From assembly GCA_015065395.1 (NCBI GenBank), contig SVQJ01000005.1, positions 1 through 24,601 on the forward strand: DNA of 24,601 nucleotides, written 5' to 3'. The notes beneath the pieces were generated by a model. The model was given only the letters and a program-made list of their open reading frames with translations, did no database searches and was not told the origin of the DNA. Source of the DNA: Oscillospiraceae bacterium (GTDB lineage: Bacteria > Bacillota > Clostridia > Oscillospirales > CAG-272). The translations under genes and the position numbers were made by a program. Position 1 is the first letter of the stretch. The number at the start of each line of letters is the position of its first letter. Of the stretch, positions 7,339-15,796 are shown one piece after another.

Positions 7339-9978
7339 TTACTTCAAAACAAATTTAAGTGTTTTTATCTTAAAGGGATCAAATGACAAGGAAACGCTTT
7401 CGTTTTCGATCTCAAGCTCTCTTAGCGTGTCTTCCTTCAGATCGGTTTCATAAACCGCCTTCACGTAATCGGGAACGGATATCAGCGTTTCATCTTTTCT
7501 TCCGTGGCACTCCCACATGCGCATAATAAAGCCGGAGCGGTCTTGTGCCCATTTCACCGCAGAGCATCTTATATCCTCGGAGGAAAGCCCCGGCATCTGC
7601 ACCTTTTCAGGCTCGCCGTATCCTGCATACAATACAGAATTATAGTCGCAGCCGTCTGCGACGGCATGGTTCTCGCTGAAGGGAGAATCATAAGAGGTCA
7701 GAGCAAACTCGAAATGATGATGCCCCGGATCACGCATTCTGTCGTAATCTGTCATAGAATAGGACAGCGGCTCGTGGAGATACGTGCCCACAGAGGGACT
7801 GCGGAGAACGGTGAGCAGAATTGATTTATTCCCGTTTTTATCATCCTCAATACGCATACAGGGCGTTCCCTTATTCAGAAGGGCAACGCTTGCCTCTTTT
7901 CCTTCAACTCCCGCCCAGTTAATCGCAGGGCAATCGCCGTTTGCTCCTGCCCAGTTGGATGGACCGTGAGACCACACACAATTTGGCTCATAGGGCTCTC
8001 TTTCGAGATAACCGAAGGGTATCTCATAAACGTGCGCGCCCTTCACAGGAGTGGGAAACGCCACTCTGAGCCTGTGATTCTGGGTATCCCAGAAAACGTC
8101 TGCCTCAAAGAAGATCTTTTTTATTCCGCGAACAAGAGTTACCGTATAGCGAATATCATGTCCGCTGTCCACAGCATAGCCCCAGAATCTTTTGCTTACG
8201 TGATATGTGAGCCTTGTCACATCTTCAGTCTCTTCATAGGACATAAGCATCGTTGCACCGGACATGGGCATTCTGCGCATATCCTCGGAAAGGGTCGCCC
8301 AGGGTGAGCCCTCATCATGCTCAAGGATCCACTCGCCGATCTTATATTCACTTTCCTTGAAAACAACTCTTTTCGTTTTTTTATCTATTATCTCGCAAAT
8401 ACCGTGATGATCCGCATTTATAAGATAATACTCGTTTTCAAAGGAAAAGGCTGTACTTCGCTTTTCATTATCTTTGCCCTGCTCCACATCGTTTCTCAGA
8501 ACAGCGGCTATTTTTGCAGCTTCACCGAAGCCGAATTTATGAAATTCCCGTTCAAATGCTTCCTGACATTCCCGCACATTATAAGTCTCAGAAGAAAAGG
8601 CATCTATGCCAAAGACCGCCACGGTAAGAAGATTTTTATCTCCTCTTTCCTCCCACTTGATTATGGGCAAGCGACGTCCGTCAGAGGAAAACAGCGCCTT
8701 ACCTTTTTCGCACTCCACACTAAAGGCTCCCGAAAGCTTATTGCCCGTGGGATTTACAACGCAAACAAGCTCCCCCGACTTCCATCCCTCATAAACAGCG
8801 CTTTCGATACCGTCAAGCATTTTATCAATGTCTTTATGGACGTCCATAAGCTCATCGTATGCCTGATCTACCATAGTACCTGTCACAGCATCGTGGAACA
8901 TGGAGAAAAGAAGCTTATCCCATATATCACAAAAGCTATCGAAGGGATATTCCCTGCCTGAGAGCGCAGCCATAACGCTCGCACCCTCCGCGGAGTATAT
9001 GCGGTTCTCAAGGGCACGCAGATCCTGCTTCGTACGAATTCTTGAAGCATAAACGCCGGTATTGTTAAAATTCACCTCAGGAGAAGGATGCATCTCATTC
9101 TCGGGAGGATCATCAGCCCTTGATATGCGCTCACCAAAATGCTTATATGCTATTTCCTTGATATTTGAAAAATAAACATTGTATTTATCGGAGTTCTCTT
9201 CCTTCCAGGAAAAGATCTCATCAGAGGGCAAAAGCTCCTCCGCGCTCACATAGACCATTCCCTGCAGGTTTTCCGTCTGAGGATCGGGTGAAACGCTTAT
9301 CCTTGAACGGCGATCCTCAATATAAACCTTATCTATTCTGTCACCGCCGCAGGCAGAGCACTCCTTATCCTTTCCGTGACAAACGGGGCAGGGACGATAC
9401 TTGGCATATCCGCCGGACACGGCCGAGATCTGAGGATCTACGTTTGCAAGGATGCTTTTATCAAGCCCCTGCCAATAGTTCCCCTTAAGATAGGTATAAA
9501 CCACGTTGTACACCCAATTCGTTCCGAAGCCTCTTGCTATCTGAGGAAGCTGAGCCGAGTTACCGAAGGAATCGTTACGGTCAAAGCCGTCTGCTTTATA
9601 GGAGAATTTGCTTTTCAAATAATCATGGCCGAAAAGATAATTTCGCACTATGCTCTCGCCAAGGATAAGATTGGAATCCACAATATTATGTCCCGTGAGG
9701 GGAATATGTATCCTGCCGCTTGCAAGATACTCGCGAACGGTCTCTTCCTTTTCGGGAAAGCTTTGAAGGAATTTTTTGAGCACCGCAACACATTCTATGG
9801 TGAATTTATAATCGTCATGTTTTTTGCAGTTGTCTAAATTTTTGAGGATATACAGCGCCTGAAGATGAGAATAAGGAACGAAGCTCTCTCCCTTATATTC
9901 AAGATCCCGGTCAAAGCACCGGCGCCAGGTCAGATCATGGTGATTGTGCACCACCATGGGCAAATCTCTCTTTTTCAT
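7339..9978 (-). CDS. GH38 alpha-mannosidase-like glycoside hydrolase with zinc-knuckle insert
   Basis: A retaining, zinc-dependent exo-alpha-mannosidase family enzyme of 879 residues without a signal peptide, so probably cytoplasmic. The N-terminal zinc motif HNHHDLTW (11-18) corresponds to the family H-x-H-x-D; the likely nucleophile is D136 in NDSFGNSAQLPQI. FHDAVTGT in the middle region is the GH38 equivalent of HDAIxGT, and a long beta-rich GH38 C-terminal half follows. Unusual: inside the catalytic half, residues 197-211 (CPVC-x6-CSACGG) form a two-CxxC zinc knuckle resembling DnaJ-type motifs. AAGGAAAGG precedes the ATG. The gene starts 14 nt after the XRE membrane regulator and is probably co-transcribed with it. 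It may degrade imported mannosides or recycle glycan; substrate not determinable. Confidence 0.85.
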   Translation of the reverse strand: MKKRDLPMVVHNHHDLTWRRCFDRDLEYKGESFVPYSHLQALYILKNLDNCKKHDDYKFTIECVAVLKKFLQSFPEKEETVREYLASGRIHIPLTGHNIVDSNLILGESIVRNYLFGHDYLKSKFSYKADGFDRNDSFGNSAQLPQIARGFGTNWVYNVVYTYLKGNYWQGLDKSILANVDPQISAVSGGYAKYRPCPVCHGKDKECSACGGDRIDKVYIEDRRSRISVSPDPQTENLQGMVYVSAEELLPSDEIFSWKEENSDKYNVYFSNIKEIAYKHFGERISRADDPPENEMHPSPEVNFNNTGVYASRIRTKQDLRALENRIYSAEGASVMAALSGREYPFDSFCDIWDKLLFSMFHDAVTGTMVDQAYDELMDVHKDIDKMLDGIESAVYEGWKSGELVCVVNPTGNKLSGAFSVECEKGKALFSSDGRRLPIIKWEERGDKNLLTVAVFGIDAFSSETYNVRECQEAFEREFHKFGFGEAAKIAAVLRNDVEQGKDNEKRSTAFSFENEYYLINADHHGICEIIDKKTKRVVFKESEYKIGEWILEHDEGSPWATLSEDMRRMPMSGATMLMSYEETEDVTRLTYHVSKRFWGYAVDSGHDIRYTVTLVRGIKKIFFEADVFWDTQNHRLRVAFPTPVKGAHVYEIPFGYLEREPYEPNCVWSHGPSNWAGANGDCPAINWAGVEGKEASVALLNKGTPCMRIEDDKNGNKSILLTVLRSPSVGTYLHEPLSYSMTDYDRMRDPGHHHFEFALTSYDSPFSENHAVADGCDYNSVLYAGYGEPEKVQMPGLSSEDIRCSAVKWAQDRSGFIMRMWECHGRKDETLISVPDYVKAVYETDLKEDTLRELEIENESVSLSFDPFKIKTLKFVLK

Positions 9979-9992
9979 AAGCCTTTCCTTAC

Positions 9993-10718
9993 TTATACTC
10001 TGATACCCTTTTCCCGGGCAAAATCAATAAAGCCTTGTGCATCACCCACGGTGAAGCAATCTCGTTCCATGGTATATATTTTCCCCTGAACCGTGGTAAT
10101 AAAGAGATAGTTTTTATAAGCAACTATCTTTTTGATTCCGTTGTATTTGATTCGGGTGATATTTCCCGCAGAGTTATTGCACACTATCTCGCTGTCTGTC
10201 ACAGTTATTTCAAAGCTTGCGAGGTCACCGCCTGTGGCCTCCTTATCCCTGGCAACAAGCATCTTAACAAATCTCCTATAGGTGGAAAACTGCATAACGA
10301 TATGCAAGGGAGCATAAACGAGACCTACTATGAGGAAGGGATTAAATGCAAAGAACAGGGCAATGGCTGATGCGGCAAAAATGAACGAGAACAAAACCAT
10401 CAAAGCCACGGAAAAGGGCCGTTTGAAGGTGCAATATGCAGATATTCCTTCAATATGCTCCCGGGTTCTCATATATGAATTAACAAATCTTATCTCATCC
10501 TTAGCTATAGGGACAAAAATCTCTTCTCCCTCGGTGATATCCTCCGGGGTGATTCCCAAAAGATCCGCTATCGCCGAAATATCTTCCTCGGAAAATTCTC
10601 CTGCGCCACCCTCCACCGTGAGATATTCTCTCACGCTCATATCAAGAGCATCGGCAACGGTGCCTGCGGGGACGCCCTTCTCCGATCTGTAATTCTTTAT
10701 TATCTCTCCTACTGTCAT
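9993..10718 (-). CDS. XRE-family HTH protein with two TM helices and YcxB-like C-terminal domain
   Basis: 241 residues from the preferred ATG at 10718, which sits behind AAAGGAGAG. An upstream in-frame ATG at 10760 lacks such a site and would run through the inverted repeat. The first 60 residues resemble a Cro/CI-type HTH. Residues about 102-146 form two hydrophobic segments. The remainder, with FEITVTDSEIV and a YNGIKKIVAYKNYLFI-like strand pattern, resembles the YcxB-like domain (PF14317). It would be a membrane-tethered DNA-binding protein. It is transcribed just upstream of GH38, and a 12-bp inverted repeat lies directly ahead of it. Its signal is unknown. Confidence 0.75.
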   Translation of the reverse strand: MTVGEIIKNYRSEKGVPAGTVADALDMSVREYLTVEGGAGEFSEEDISAIADLLGITPEDITEGEEIFVPIAKDEIRFVNSYMRTREHIEGISAYCTFKRPFSVALMVLFSFIFAASAIALFFAFNPFLIVGLVYAPLHIVMQFSTYRRFVKMLVARDKEATGGDLASFEITVTDSEIVCNNSAGNITRIKYNGIKKIVAYKNYLFITTVQGKIYTMERDCFTVGDAQGFIDFAREKGIRV

Positions 10719-10733
10719 AGCCTCTCCTTTTAT

Positions 10734-10780
10734 GCATTTGCCTAACTGTACAATATCCACTGATGATATTAGGCAAGTGC
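10734..10780 (-). promoter_or_regulatory. Inverted repeat ahead of the XRE/GH38 pair, candidate operator
   Basis: GCATTTGCCTAA (10734-10745) and TTAGGCAAGTGC (10769-10780) are complementary except for one position, separated by 23 bp. The repeat fills the 72-nt gap between the GT2 stop and the XRE start. There is no T-run, so it is not an obvious terminator. Autoregulation by the adjacent HTH protein is an inference. Confidence 0.5.
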
Positions 10781-10790
10781 AAAACTTTTA

Positions 10791-11744
10791 TTATTTGTGT
10801 AAAAGGAATTTCATAAGCTTTATCTGCTTTGCCGCAGCAAGATTGCAGAATACCTTATATTTTAATCCTTTTTTCTTATAATATCTGTTTTTTCTCCATT
10901 TTGGGAATTCCTTTTTCATTATCCCTGCAATTTTTTTGATATCCCCGTCTCCCTCTATATAATTGAGGTAACGTGATACTCCGTAATACAAAAGATGGTC
11001 TATATAAAGAAATTCCATCTCATGCTCATATTTTGTTCCGGTGAAGCTTTCCTTAAGCGTTTCCATGACCTCATAGATGCTTGCAAGCTTCTCCGTATAC
11101 CTTGGCTGATTCATGGTCGAGCCCTCATGAATGATATAATCATAGAGAGGTTCGGATATAAAGCCTATCCTATCCGTATGCAAGGCAAGCCTTGGAACAA
11201 GCTCAAAATCCTCATAAATATGGTTCTCCACAAAGGAAAGACCGCTTTTTTCCCAAAGTGAACGCTTTATTATCTTATTGCAGGGTGAAGACTCCCGAAG
11301 CACGTACTTTACGTCATCGGGGTACGGATCGTAAAAATCCACATGATTGCTTTTTTTCTCTTCACCTTCGCAGACCCAAAGATCAAAGCAGACTATATCC
11401 AGATCCTCTGCCTGCGCCTTAGTATATGACTTTTCATAAGCATCAGTTTCAATATAATCGTCGCTGTCGACAAAGGCTATGAATTGACCCGTTGCAAGCT
11501 TGATCCCCGCATTTCGCGCCGCAGACTGGCCGCGGTTTTCCTGAGATATTGCCTTGATCCTGTCAGGATAACGGCTCACATATTCATCGATTATACGCTG
11601 AGAATCATCGGGGCTGCCATCGTTCACCACGATCAGCTCGACCTCAGAAAGGGTTTGAGAAAGAATGGAATCAAAGCATTTTTCCAAATACTTTTCAGAA
11701 TTATATACGGGAACTATAACACTGACCTTGGGAAACTGATTCAT
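10791..11744 (-). CDS. Family 2 glycosyltransferase
   Basis: An inverting GT-A glycosyltransferase, 317 residues. VSVIVPVYN (residues 7-15) and VNDGSPDDS (40-48) form the nucleotide-binding part, and the metal-binding DSDD is at 93-96. There is no TM anchor; a basic, lysine-rich C terminus could associate with the membrane. The start lies 1 nt past the stop of the upstream glycerophosphotransferase gene, which shows co-transcription and probably coupled translation. It probably adds a sugar to the lipid-linked glycan exported by the flippase of the same operon. Donor and acceptor are unknown. Confidence 0.92.
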   Translation of the reverse strand: MNQFPKVSVIVPVYNSEKYLEKCFDSILSQTLSEVELIVVNDGSPDDSQRIIDEYVSRYPDRIKAISQENRGQSAARNAGIKLATGQFIAFVDSDDYIETDAYEKSYTKAQAEDLDIVCFDLWVCEGEEKKSNHVDFYDPYPDDVKYVLRESSPCNKIIKRSLWEKSGLSFVENHIYEDFELVPRLALHTDRIGFISEPLYDYIIHEGSTMNQPRYTEKLASIYEVMETLKESFTGTKYEHEMEFLYIDHLLYYGVSRYLNYIEGDGDIKKIAGIMKKEFPKWRKNRYYKKKGLKYKVFCNLAAAKQIKLMKFLLHK

Positions 11745-11745
11745 A

Positions 11746-12873
11746 TCACAGACCTGCCTTTTCGATAATAAAATCTACAACTCTCTTAGAATTTTCCCCA
11801 TCTTTTGAATAATTGACCGCAGAGCAAACAGCATTTCGCTTTTCTCTCATAGCGTCCTCTCCGCGGCTCACTCTGCCGATAAACTCCTTGAAATCAGAAA
11901 GATCGTATACCTTCTCGCCGCCCTCAAGGAACTCTTCCACACCATCGGCAAATCCGGGATTTTCCTTATAGTCCTCATAGTCCTCCCAAACGAGAGCAAT
12001 GGGACGGTCACAAAGAGTATAATCGTAATAGATAGACGAATAATCGGTTATAAGAGCGCTGCAGCTTCCGACAAACTCGTATGATGTGATAGCGTTTTTT
12101 GCAAAAAAGCTGTCATCAATGAATCTGATATTGCTGAGCGGTTCGCTTTTCATGTAGCTGATATCCTGAGCAAAATGCGGCTTCAGAACGATAAGCACAC
12201 GGTTTTCTGCCGCATAAGCGTTAAGCTCTTTTGCCTTTTCGCTGTCATGAATGATGGGCAAAGGATTTCCCTTTCCCACCACATTTCCGTTTGAATGCTG
12301 ACGGTATGTGGGATACCAGACCACAGCCTTTTCAAAATCGCAGTCGGGGAAAAGCTCTTTCAGGTCCCGATCTTCATTGGTAAGCACATCGTTCCTGGGA
12401 AAGCCGAGGGCAAAGATCTTCCTTCTCGCCACCTCAAACTCTCTCTCGCAAAGCTCAACGACTCCCACCGATGCCGCAAGACAATAGTCCATCTCCTCAG
12501 GCACGGTATAATAGCCCTTCAGCTTTTTTATAGTGGTTCCGTGGGAGAGATAAAAGGAAGTTTGCCCCTGTCTCAACGTTGAAAGCCAATCATTGCAGCA
12601 AATAAAGCACTTCGTCATTCGTTTCACGAGGGGAAGCCTTTTGGAACCGTATTTTATGAATTTTACATTTTTCAAGGAGGCAAGATCGGCAGGTGCTTCT
12701 CCCTTTATAAGCCAGATAAGCTTATATTTTTCATTCATCCCTCTTCTGAGCATTTCGTCGAATACGGCACGCGTATTATCGGAAAGATCGGGAGCACTCT
12801 CAAACATTACAGCATTTTTAACGGGCAAAAGGGAAAGAGCCTTTCGCACGGCACCTTTAATGAGCCTTTTCAT
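11746..12873 (-). CDS. CDP-glycerol-type glycerophosphotransferase (TagB/TagF family)
   Basis: A member of the family (PF04464) that transfers glycerol or ribitol phosphate from CDP-polyol to a lipid-linked acceptor, as in wall teichoic acid and some capsules. Family motifs are SHGTTIKKLKG (110-120), GFPRND (157-162), WYPTYR (186-191), LKPH (230-233) and ITDYSSIYYDY (275-285). At 375 residues it matches the catalytic domain without the N-terminal extension of full-length TagF, closer to TagB. The N terminus is basic and amphipathic, fitting peripheral membrane binding. It overlaps the flippase gene by 17 nt and precedes GT2 by 1 nt. No CDP-glycerol synthase gene is in the window. Confidence 0.9.
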   Translation of the reverse strand: MKRLIKGAVRKALSLLPVKNAVMFESAPDLSDNTRAVFDEMLRRGMNEKYKLIWLIKGEAPADLASLKNVKFIKYGSKRLPLVKRMTKCFICCNDWLSTLRQGQTSFYLSHGTTIKKLKGYYTVPEEMDYCLAASVGVVELCEREFEVARRKIFALGFPRNDVLTNEDRDLKELFPDCDFEKAVVWYPTYRQHSNGNVVGKGNPLPIIHDSEKAKELNAYAAENRVLIVLKPHFAQDISYMKSEPLSNIRFIDDSFFAKNAITSYEFVGSCSALITDYSSIYYDYTLCDRPIALVWEDYEDYKENPGFADGVEEFLEGGEKVYDLSDFKEFIGRVSRGEDAMREKRNAVCSAVNYSKDGENSKRVVDFIIEKAGL

Positions 12874-14335
12874 CTTTACCGCCCCTTTTCAAAATATTCT
12901 TTATCATATTGATAAAATATCGGTAATTCTCGTTTCGGGTCACGATACTGAGAAGAATATAGATCACGGCACCTGCTGCTACCTGCAAAAGGAGAAGGAG
13001 GAGCTTATTCATCTCTATATAATTCATAAAATAAACGCCTGCTCCCATAACGGATGCTATCAAAAGATTGGGAAGAAGGTCTATTATCTGCAAGCGGTAT
13101 TTGTATCCTATAAGCTTTCTGTTAGGAAGTGTATTAACAACGGTTGCAACACCCGCATTGATTATCGAGGTTATCGCCAAAAGCTGGGGGCTGTTTGTGA
13201 AAAACACAAAGGATGCGATCACGGCAAAATATGTGGTCTTCTTGATGACCTCAAGAACAAGAATAATATCGCTTCTGCCGATAGCACGGATAGCCTGAAG
13301 GTTTCCGTTCTGAATGATATTGAACATATAGCTTATGCAGAATATCTTAATGTAGATCGAAGCATCCATCCATTTATCGGTAAGGACTACGGAAACGAAA
13401 TTATCGGAAACGGCAAGAAATCCCATCATAAGGGGAAATACAAAATATGAGGATATCTTCATAAACCTTCTCGTATAATTGAGAACGGCTCCGATATCAT
13501 CCTGGAGCTTTGAAATTACAGGGAAAAGAACCGCGGAAAACGTATCGCTTATGGTTGACGATATCAATGTGGGAAAGCTTTTGCCCTTTGAATAATAGGA
13601 AAGATCAGCGCCGGAAAACTTGATTCCTATGATCAGAGGATTCACCTCATCATAAACCGTGCTGATAAGGGATGAAACAAGTATCTTCCATCCGTAGGAA
13701 AACAGGCCCTTTAAGCGTCTCCACGAAAAAGCCAGAACAAAGCGTACCCTCGTGGTAAGGAAAAGAATACAAGTATCAATAACCGTGTTTGTCATCTGCT
13801 GTGCCACCAGCGCCCAGGGGCCAAATCCATTAAGAGCCATTCCGATACCCACAAAAGCGGAAATAACGGTGCCGATTATCGTGGAATAGAAAAACTTTCT
13901 GAATTGAAGGGTACTTGAAACATAGGCACAGAGAACTGATTTTACCGCATTCACAATAAGAGTTATGCCCATGATACGGATAACGGGCACAAGAATGGGC
14001 GCACTGTAAAGATTTGCAATAAGCGGTGCGGTGAAGAACAGGATACCGTATATAAATACAGAAAAAGCAAGACTGATATAAAGAACCGTTGAATAATCCT
14101 TTATATCCACTTCCTTTTTCTGGATCAAAGCCGTGTTGAAGCCGCTGGAAATGAACACGTTGGCAAATGTGAAGAAAATAGTCACTATGCTGATAACACT
14201 GTAGTCATCCGCAGAGAGAAGGCGGGCAAGAACAATAGCAACAACAGTGGAAACAAGCTGGGCGCCGATGCGCTCCGCAAACTTCCACACCATACCCGAA
14301 AGGGTGCTTTTCTGTAAATTCTGGCTGCTGTTCAT
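12857..14335 (-). CDS. Polysaccharide flippase, Wzx/MOP superfamily
   Basis: A 492-residue, strongly hydrophobic protein with about a dozen or more predicted TM helices, opening with a basic amphipathic N terminus and SGMVWKFAERIGAQ, typical of Wzx/TuaB-like MOP flippases (PF13440/PF01943). It should move an undecaprenyl-linked oligosaccharide across the membrane. The ATG follows TTGGAG and the gene leads an operon driven by the consensus promoter at 14365-14393. Its end overlaps the glycerophosphotransferase by 17 nt. No polymerase is visible, so the glycan may be short or completed elsewhere. Confidence 0.92.
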   Translation of the reverse strand: MNSSQNLQKSTLSGMVWKFAERIGAQLVSTVVAIVLARLLSADDYSVISIVTIFFTFANVFISSGFNTALIQKKEVDIKDYSTVLYISLAFSVFIYGILFFTAPLIANLYSAPILVPVIRIMGITLIVNAVKSVLCAYVSSTLQFRKFFYSTIIGTVISAFVGIGMALNGFGPWALVAQQMTNTVIDTCILFLTTRVRFVLAFSWRRLKGLFSYGWKILVSSLISTVYDEVNPLIIGIKFSGADLSYYSKGKSFPTLISSTISDTFSAVLFPVISKLQDDIGAVLNYTRRFMKISSYFVFPLMMGFLAVSDNFVSVVLTDKWMDASIYIKIFCISYMFNIIQNGNLQAIRAIGRSDIILVLEVIKKTTYFAVIASFVFFTNSPQLLAITSIINAGVATVVNTLPNRKLIGYKYRLQIIDLLPNLLIASVMGAGVYFMNYIEMNKLLLLLLQVAAGAVIYILLSIVTRNENYRYFINMIKNILKRGGKDEKAH

Positions 14336-14364
14336 AGAAACTCCAAAACATAATATTTCATTTA

Positions 14365-14393
14365 ATTATACAACATCCGTTGCAGATTGTCAA
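14365..14393 (-). promoter_or_regulatory. Consensus promoter of the flippase operon
   Basis: Read on the minus strand: TTGACA (14393-14388), exactly 17 bp, TATAAT (14370-14365). Both hexamers are perfect. The leader is about 25 nt. The rest of the 390-nt gap to the next gene holds repeat copy C and, near 14671-14700, a loose GCTTTTTG/CAAAAAGC stem at the end of the regulatory operon. Confidence 0.85.
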
Positions 14394-14449
14394 ATAGAAA
14401 AACTGCCGAAGGGATGATAGGAAAGTCCCACCGCAAAAGTACACTTCCC

Positions 14450-14629
14450 GTTCTTTCCTTAAAAGGAAAGAACCAAAGGAACTTTAAGAAGACAATCGAT
14501 AGCGAAAAGGCAAAAAGGCCCTAATAATAGAGAAGTGCACAAAAATGAACGCGCTCATTTTTGTGCACTTCTCTATTATTAGGTTACGGCACCTTGGGTG
14601 CCTCAGCCAAAGCAGTGCTCTGCTTTGGC
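14450..14629 (-). repeat. Multi-hairpin intergenic repeat, copy C (inverted relative to A)
   Basis: In minus-strand order: stem GCCAAAGCAG/CTGCTTTGGC (14629-14606), stem GGCACC/GGTGCC (14602-14588), a perfect 29-bp stem with a 6-nt loop (14583-14520), GGCCTTTTTGCCTTTT, and a GTTCTTTCCTT palindrome (14473-14450). The order and most bases match copy A. The outer third of the long stem differs from A, but both arms differ together so pairing is kept. It is sense-oriented downstream of the 16783-14726 operon. Confidence 0.85.
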
Positions 14630-14725
14630 GATGCCTTTTGCCTTGCAAACTTCAGCTAAGCCCATACTTAAAGCTTTTTGCAGAGCTTTTTTTCAAAAAG
14701 CGACCGTTTTTGCAGTATTCTTCAC

Positions 14726-15010
14726 TCATTTAAGAAGCTCGTCTGTCAGAGAAATTATCTGAGGCGATATACGTTCCTTTTGTGTTTTTACGGTCTTTTC
14801 ATAGACAGGATAAGCAAGTAAGACCACTATCATACCCACGACCCCGGTGACAACACCGAAAATCACGGCACTGCGATGTGACAGATGCAGGATCCTTCGG
14901 GACAAAAGATCCATGCTCCCCTTGCTTGCTCCGTCAGTCTCTTTGGTGTTATTCAAATGTAGCTCCCCTTTCGGGTTTATCATCACATTTTCATACTTTT
15001 TCGGCACCAT
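14726..15010 (-). CDS. Small single-pass membrane protein of the regulatory operon
   Basis: 94 residues, function not recognised. One strong TM segment at about residues 48-70 (VIFGVVTGVVGMIVVLLAY) is flanked by a charged, polar N-terminal half and a short basic C-terminal tail ending in SLTDELLK. It starts 10 nt after the small XRE gene, so it is probably translated from the same mRNA. The ribosome site is weak, and an internal ATG nine codons later is possible. HTH plus one-TM partner pairs are common in clostridia; a regulatory role is only an inference. Confidence 0.65.
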   Translation of the reverse strand: MVPKKYENVMINPKGELHLNNTKETDGASKGSMDLLSRRILHLSHRSAVIFGVVTGVVGMIVVLLAYPVYEKTVKTQKERISPQIISLTDELLK

Positions 15011-15020
15011 AATTTTTATC

Positions 15021-15221
15021 TTAACTGAAAAAATCTGCGATATTGCAACCCAGTATTTCTGCGATCTCGGGCAAAAAGGTTATATCGGGATAGCACACTT
15101 CCCTCTCCCACTTACTCACAGCCTGGACTGAAACGCCCAATATATCTGCAACGTCGCTCTGATTGATCCCTTCTCTCTTACGGTACTCCTTCAAAAGATT
15201 TGATATTATTATATTTTTCAT
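15021..15221 (-). CDS. Small XRE-family HTH transcriptional regulator
   Basis: 66 residues that consist of little more than an HTH_3 domain. LLKEYRKREGINQSDVADIL, then GVSVQAVSKWERE and YPDITFLPEIAEILG are the classic helices of Cro/CI-type regulators. It lacks any sensor or dimerisation tail. It starts 16 nt after the ArsR-type gene with a poor ribosome site and precedes the one-TM protein, so it appears to be an internal operon gene. Confidence 0.85.
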   Translation of the reverse strand: MKNIIISNLLKEYRKREGINQSDVADILGVSVQAVSKWEREVCYPDITFLPEIAEILGCNIADFFS

Positions 15222-15237
15222 CGTTCAAACCAAATAA

Positions 15238-15792
15238 TTATTTCTGTTCAAATTCACCTTTTCCCCTCGAATACACATTTCCTACCCTTTTGAGCTGTCC
15301 GAAGGCTATCATTTCACGGCGGATGGTGCAATGATCCTCATGATAGCGATGAATTATCTCGTTAACCTCGTTTTCGCTGTAATCGCGCCCCATGGAAAAG
15401 TCCTTTGCGATCTCAAAAAGGACTATCTCCCTCTTTTTCTGCTGAACCGGAATAGAAACCAGCTTTCCGTATTTGAAAAAGCTGTCGATGACCTGGTGTC
15501 GGTACCTTTCCTCAGTTTCAACGGGCGTATCGCTTTCAAGCACCATTCCAAGGAGACTTTTTTCAAGAAGAGAGCGATTCAGAGAATAAATTATATAGAA
15601 CTGAGAGCGTGAAGCGGAAACGATACCTGCCTGCTCCATTTTTTTCAGATGATAGCAGACCGTAGCCTCCGTTACCGAAAGACGGCTTGCAATCAGCTCA
15701 ACATAGGAGTCCTCCTCGGCGAGTATGCGGATAATGGAGAGCCTTGTTTCATCCGAGAGAAGCTTTAGTATTTTTACAACCGAGTTTTCCAC
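15238..15792 (-). CDS. ArsR-family winged-helix regulator with DUF2087 C-terminal domain
   Basis: 184 residues from a GTG at 15792, chosen because GGAGG lies nine bases upstream and the start falls 4 nt after the upstream stop. An earlier in-frame ATG at 15831 lies within the upstream gene. Residues about 5-75 are an ArsR wHTH (LLSDETRLSIIRIL, then VTEATVCYHLKKMEQAGIV). There are no obvious metal-binding cysteine pairs. Residues about 108-165, including KYGKLVSIPVQQKKREIVL and FGQLKRVGNVYSR, resemble DUF2087 (PF09860). It is the second gene of the operon whose promoter carries direct repeats, consistent with autoregulation. Confidence 0.85.
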   Translation of the reverse strand: MENSVVKILKLLSDETRLSIIRILAEEDSYVELIASRLSVTEATVCYHLKKMEQAGIVSASRSQFYIIYSLNRSLLEKSLLGMVLESDTPVETEERYRHQVIDSFFKYGKLVSIPVQQKKREIVLFEIAKDFSMGRDYSENEVNEIIHRYHEDHCTIRREMIAFGQLKRVGNVYSRGKGEFEQK

Positions 15793-15796
15793 GAAA

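Noticed and set aside
8317..8961. Plus-strand open frame of 214 codons
   Set aside because: It lies wholly antisense to the GH38 gene, whose motifs are clear; it has no ribosome site or recognisable domain.
1..14629. Copies A and C as terminal inverted repeats of a composite transposon
   Set aside because: No transposase is present, the interior is housekeeping and glycan genes, and further copies (B and D) lie elsewhere as isolated repeats.
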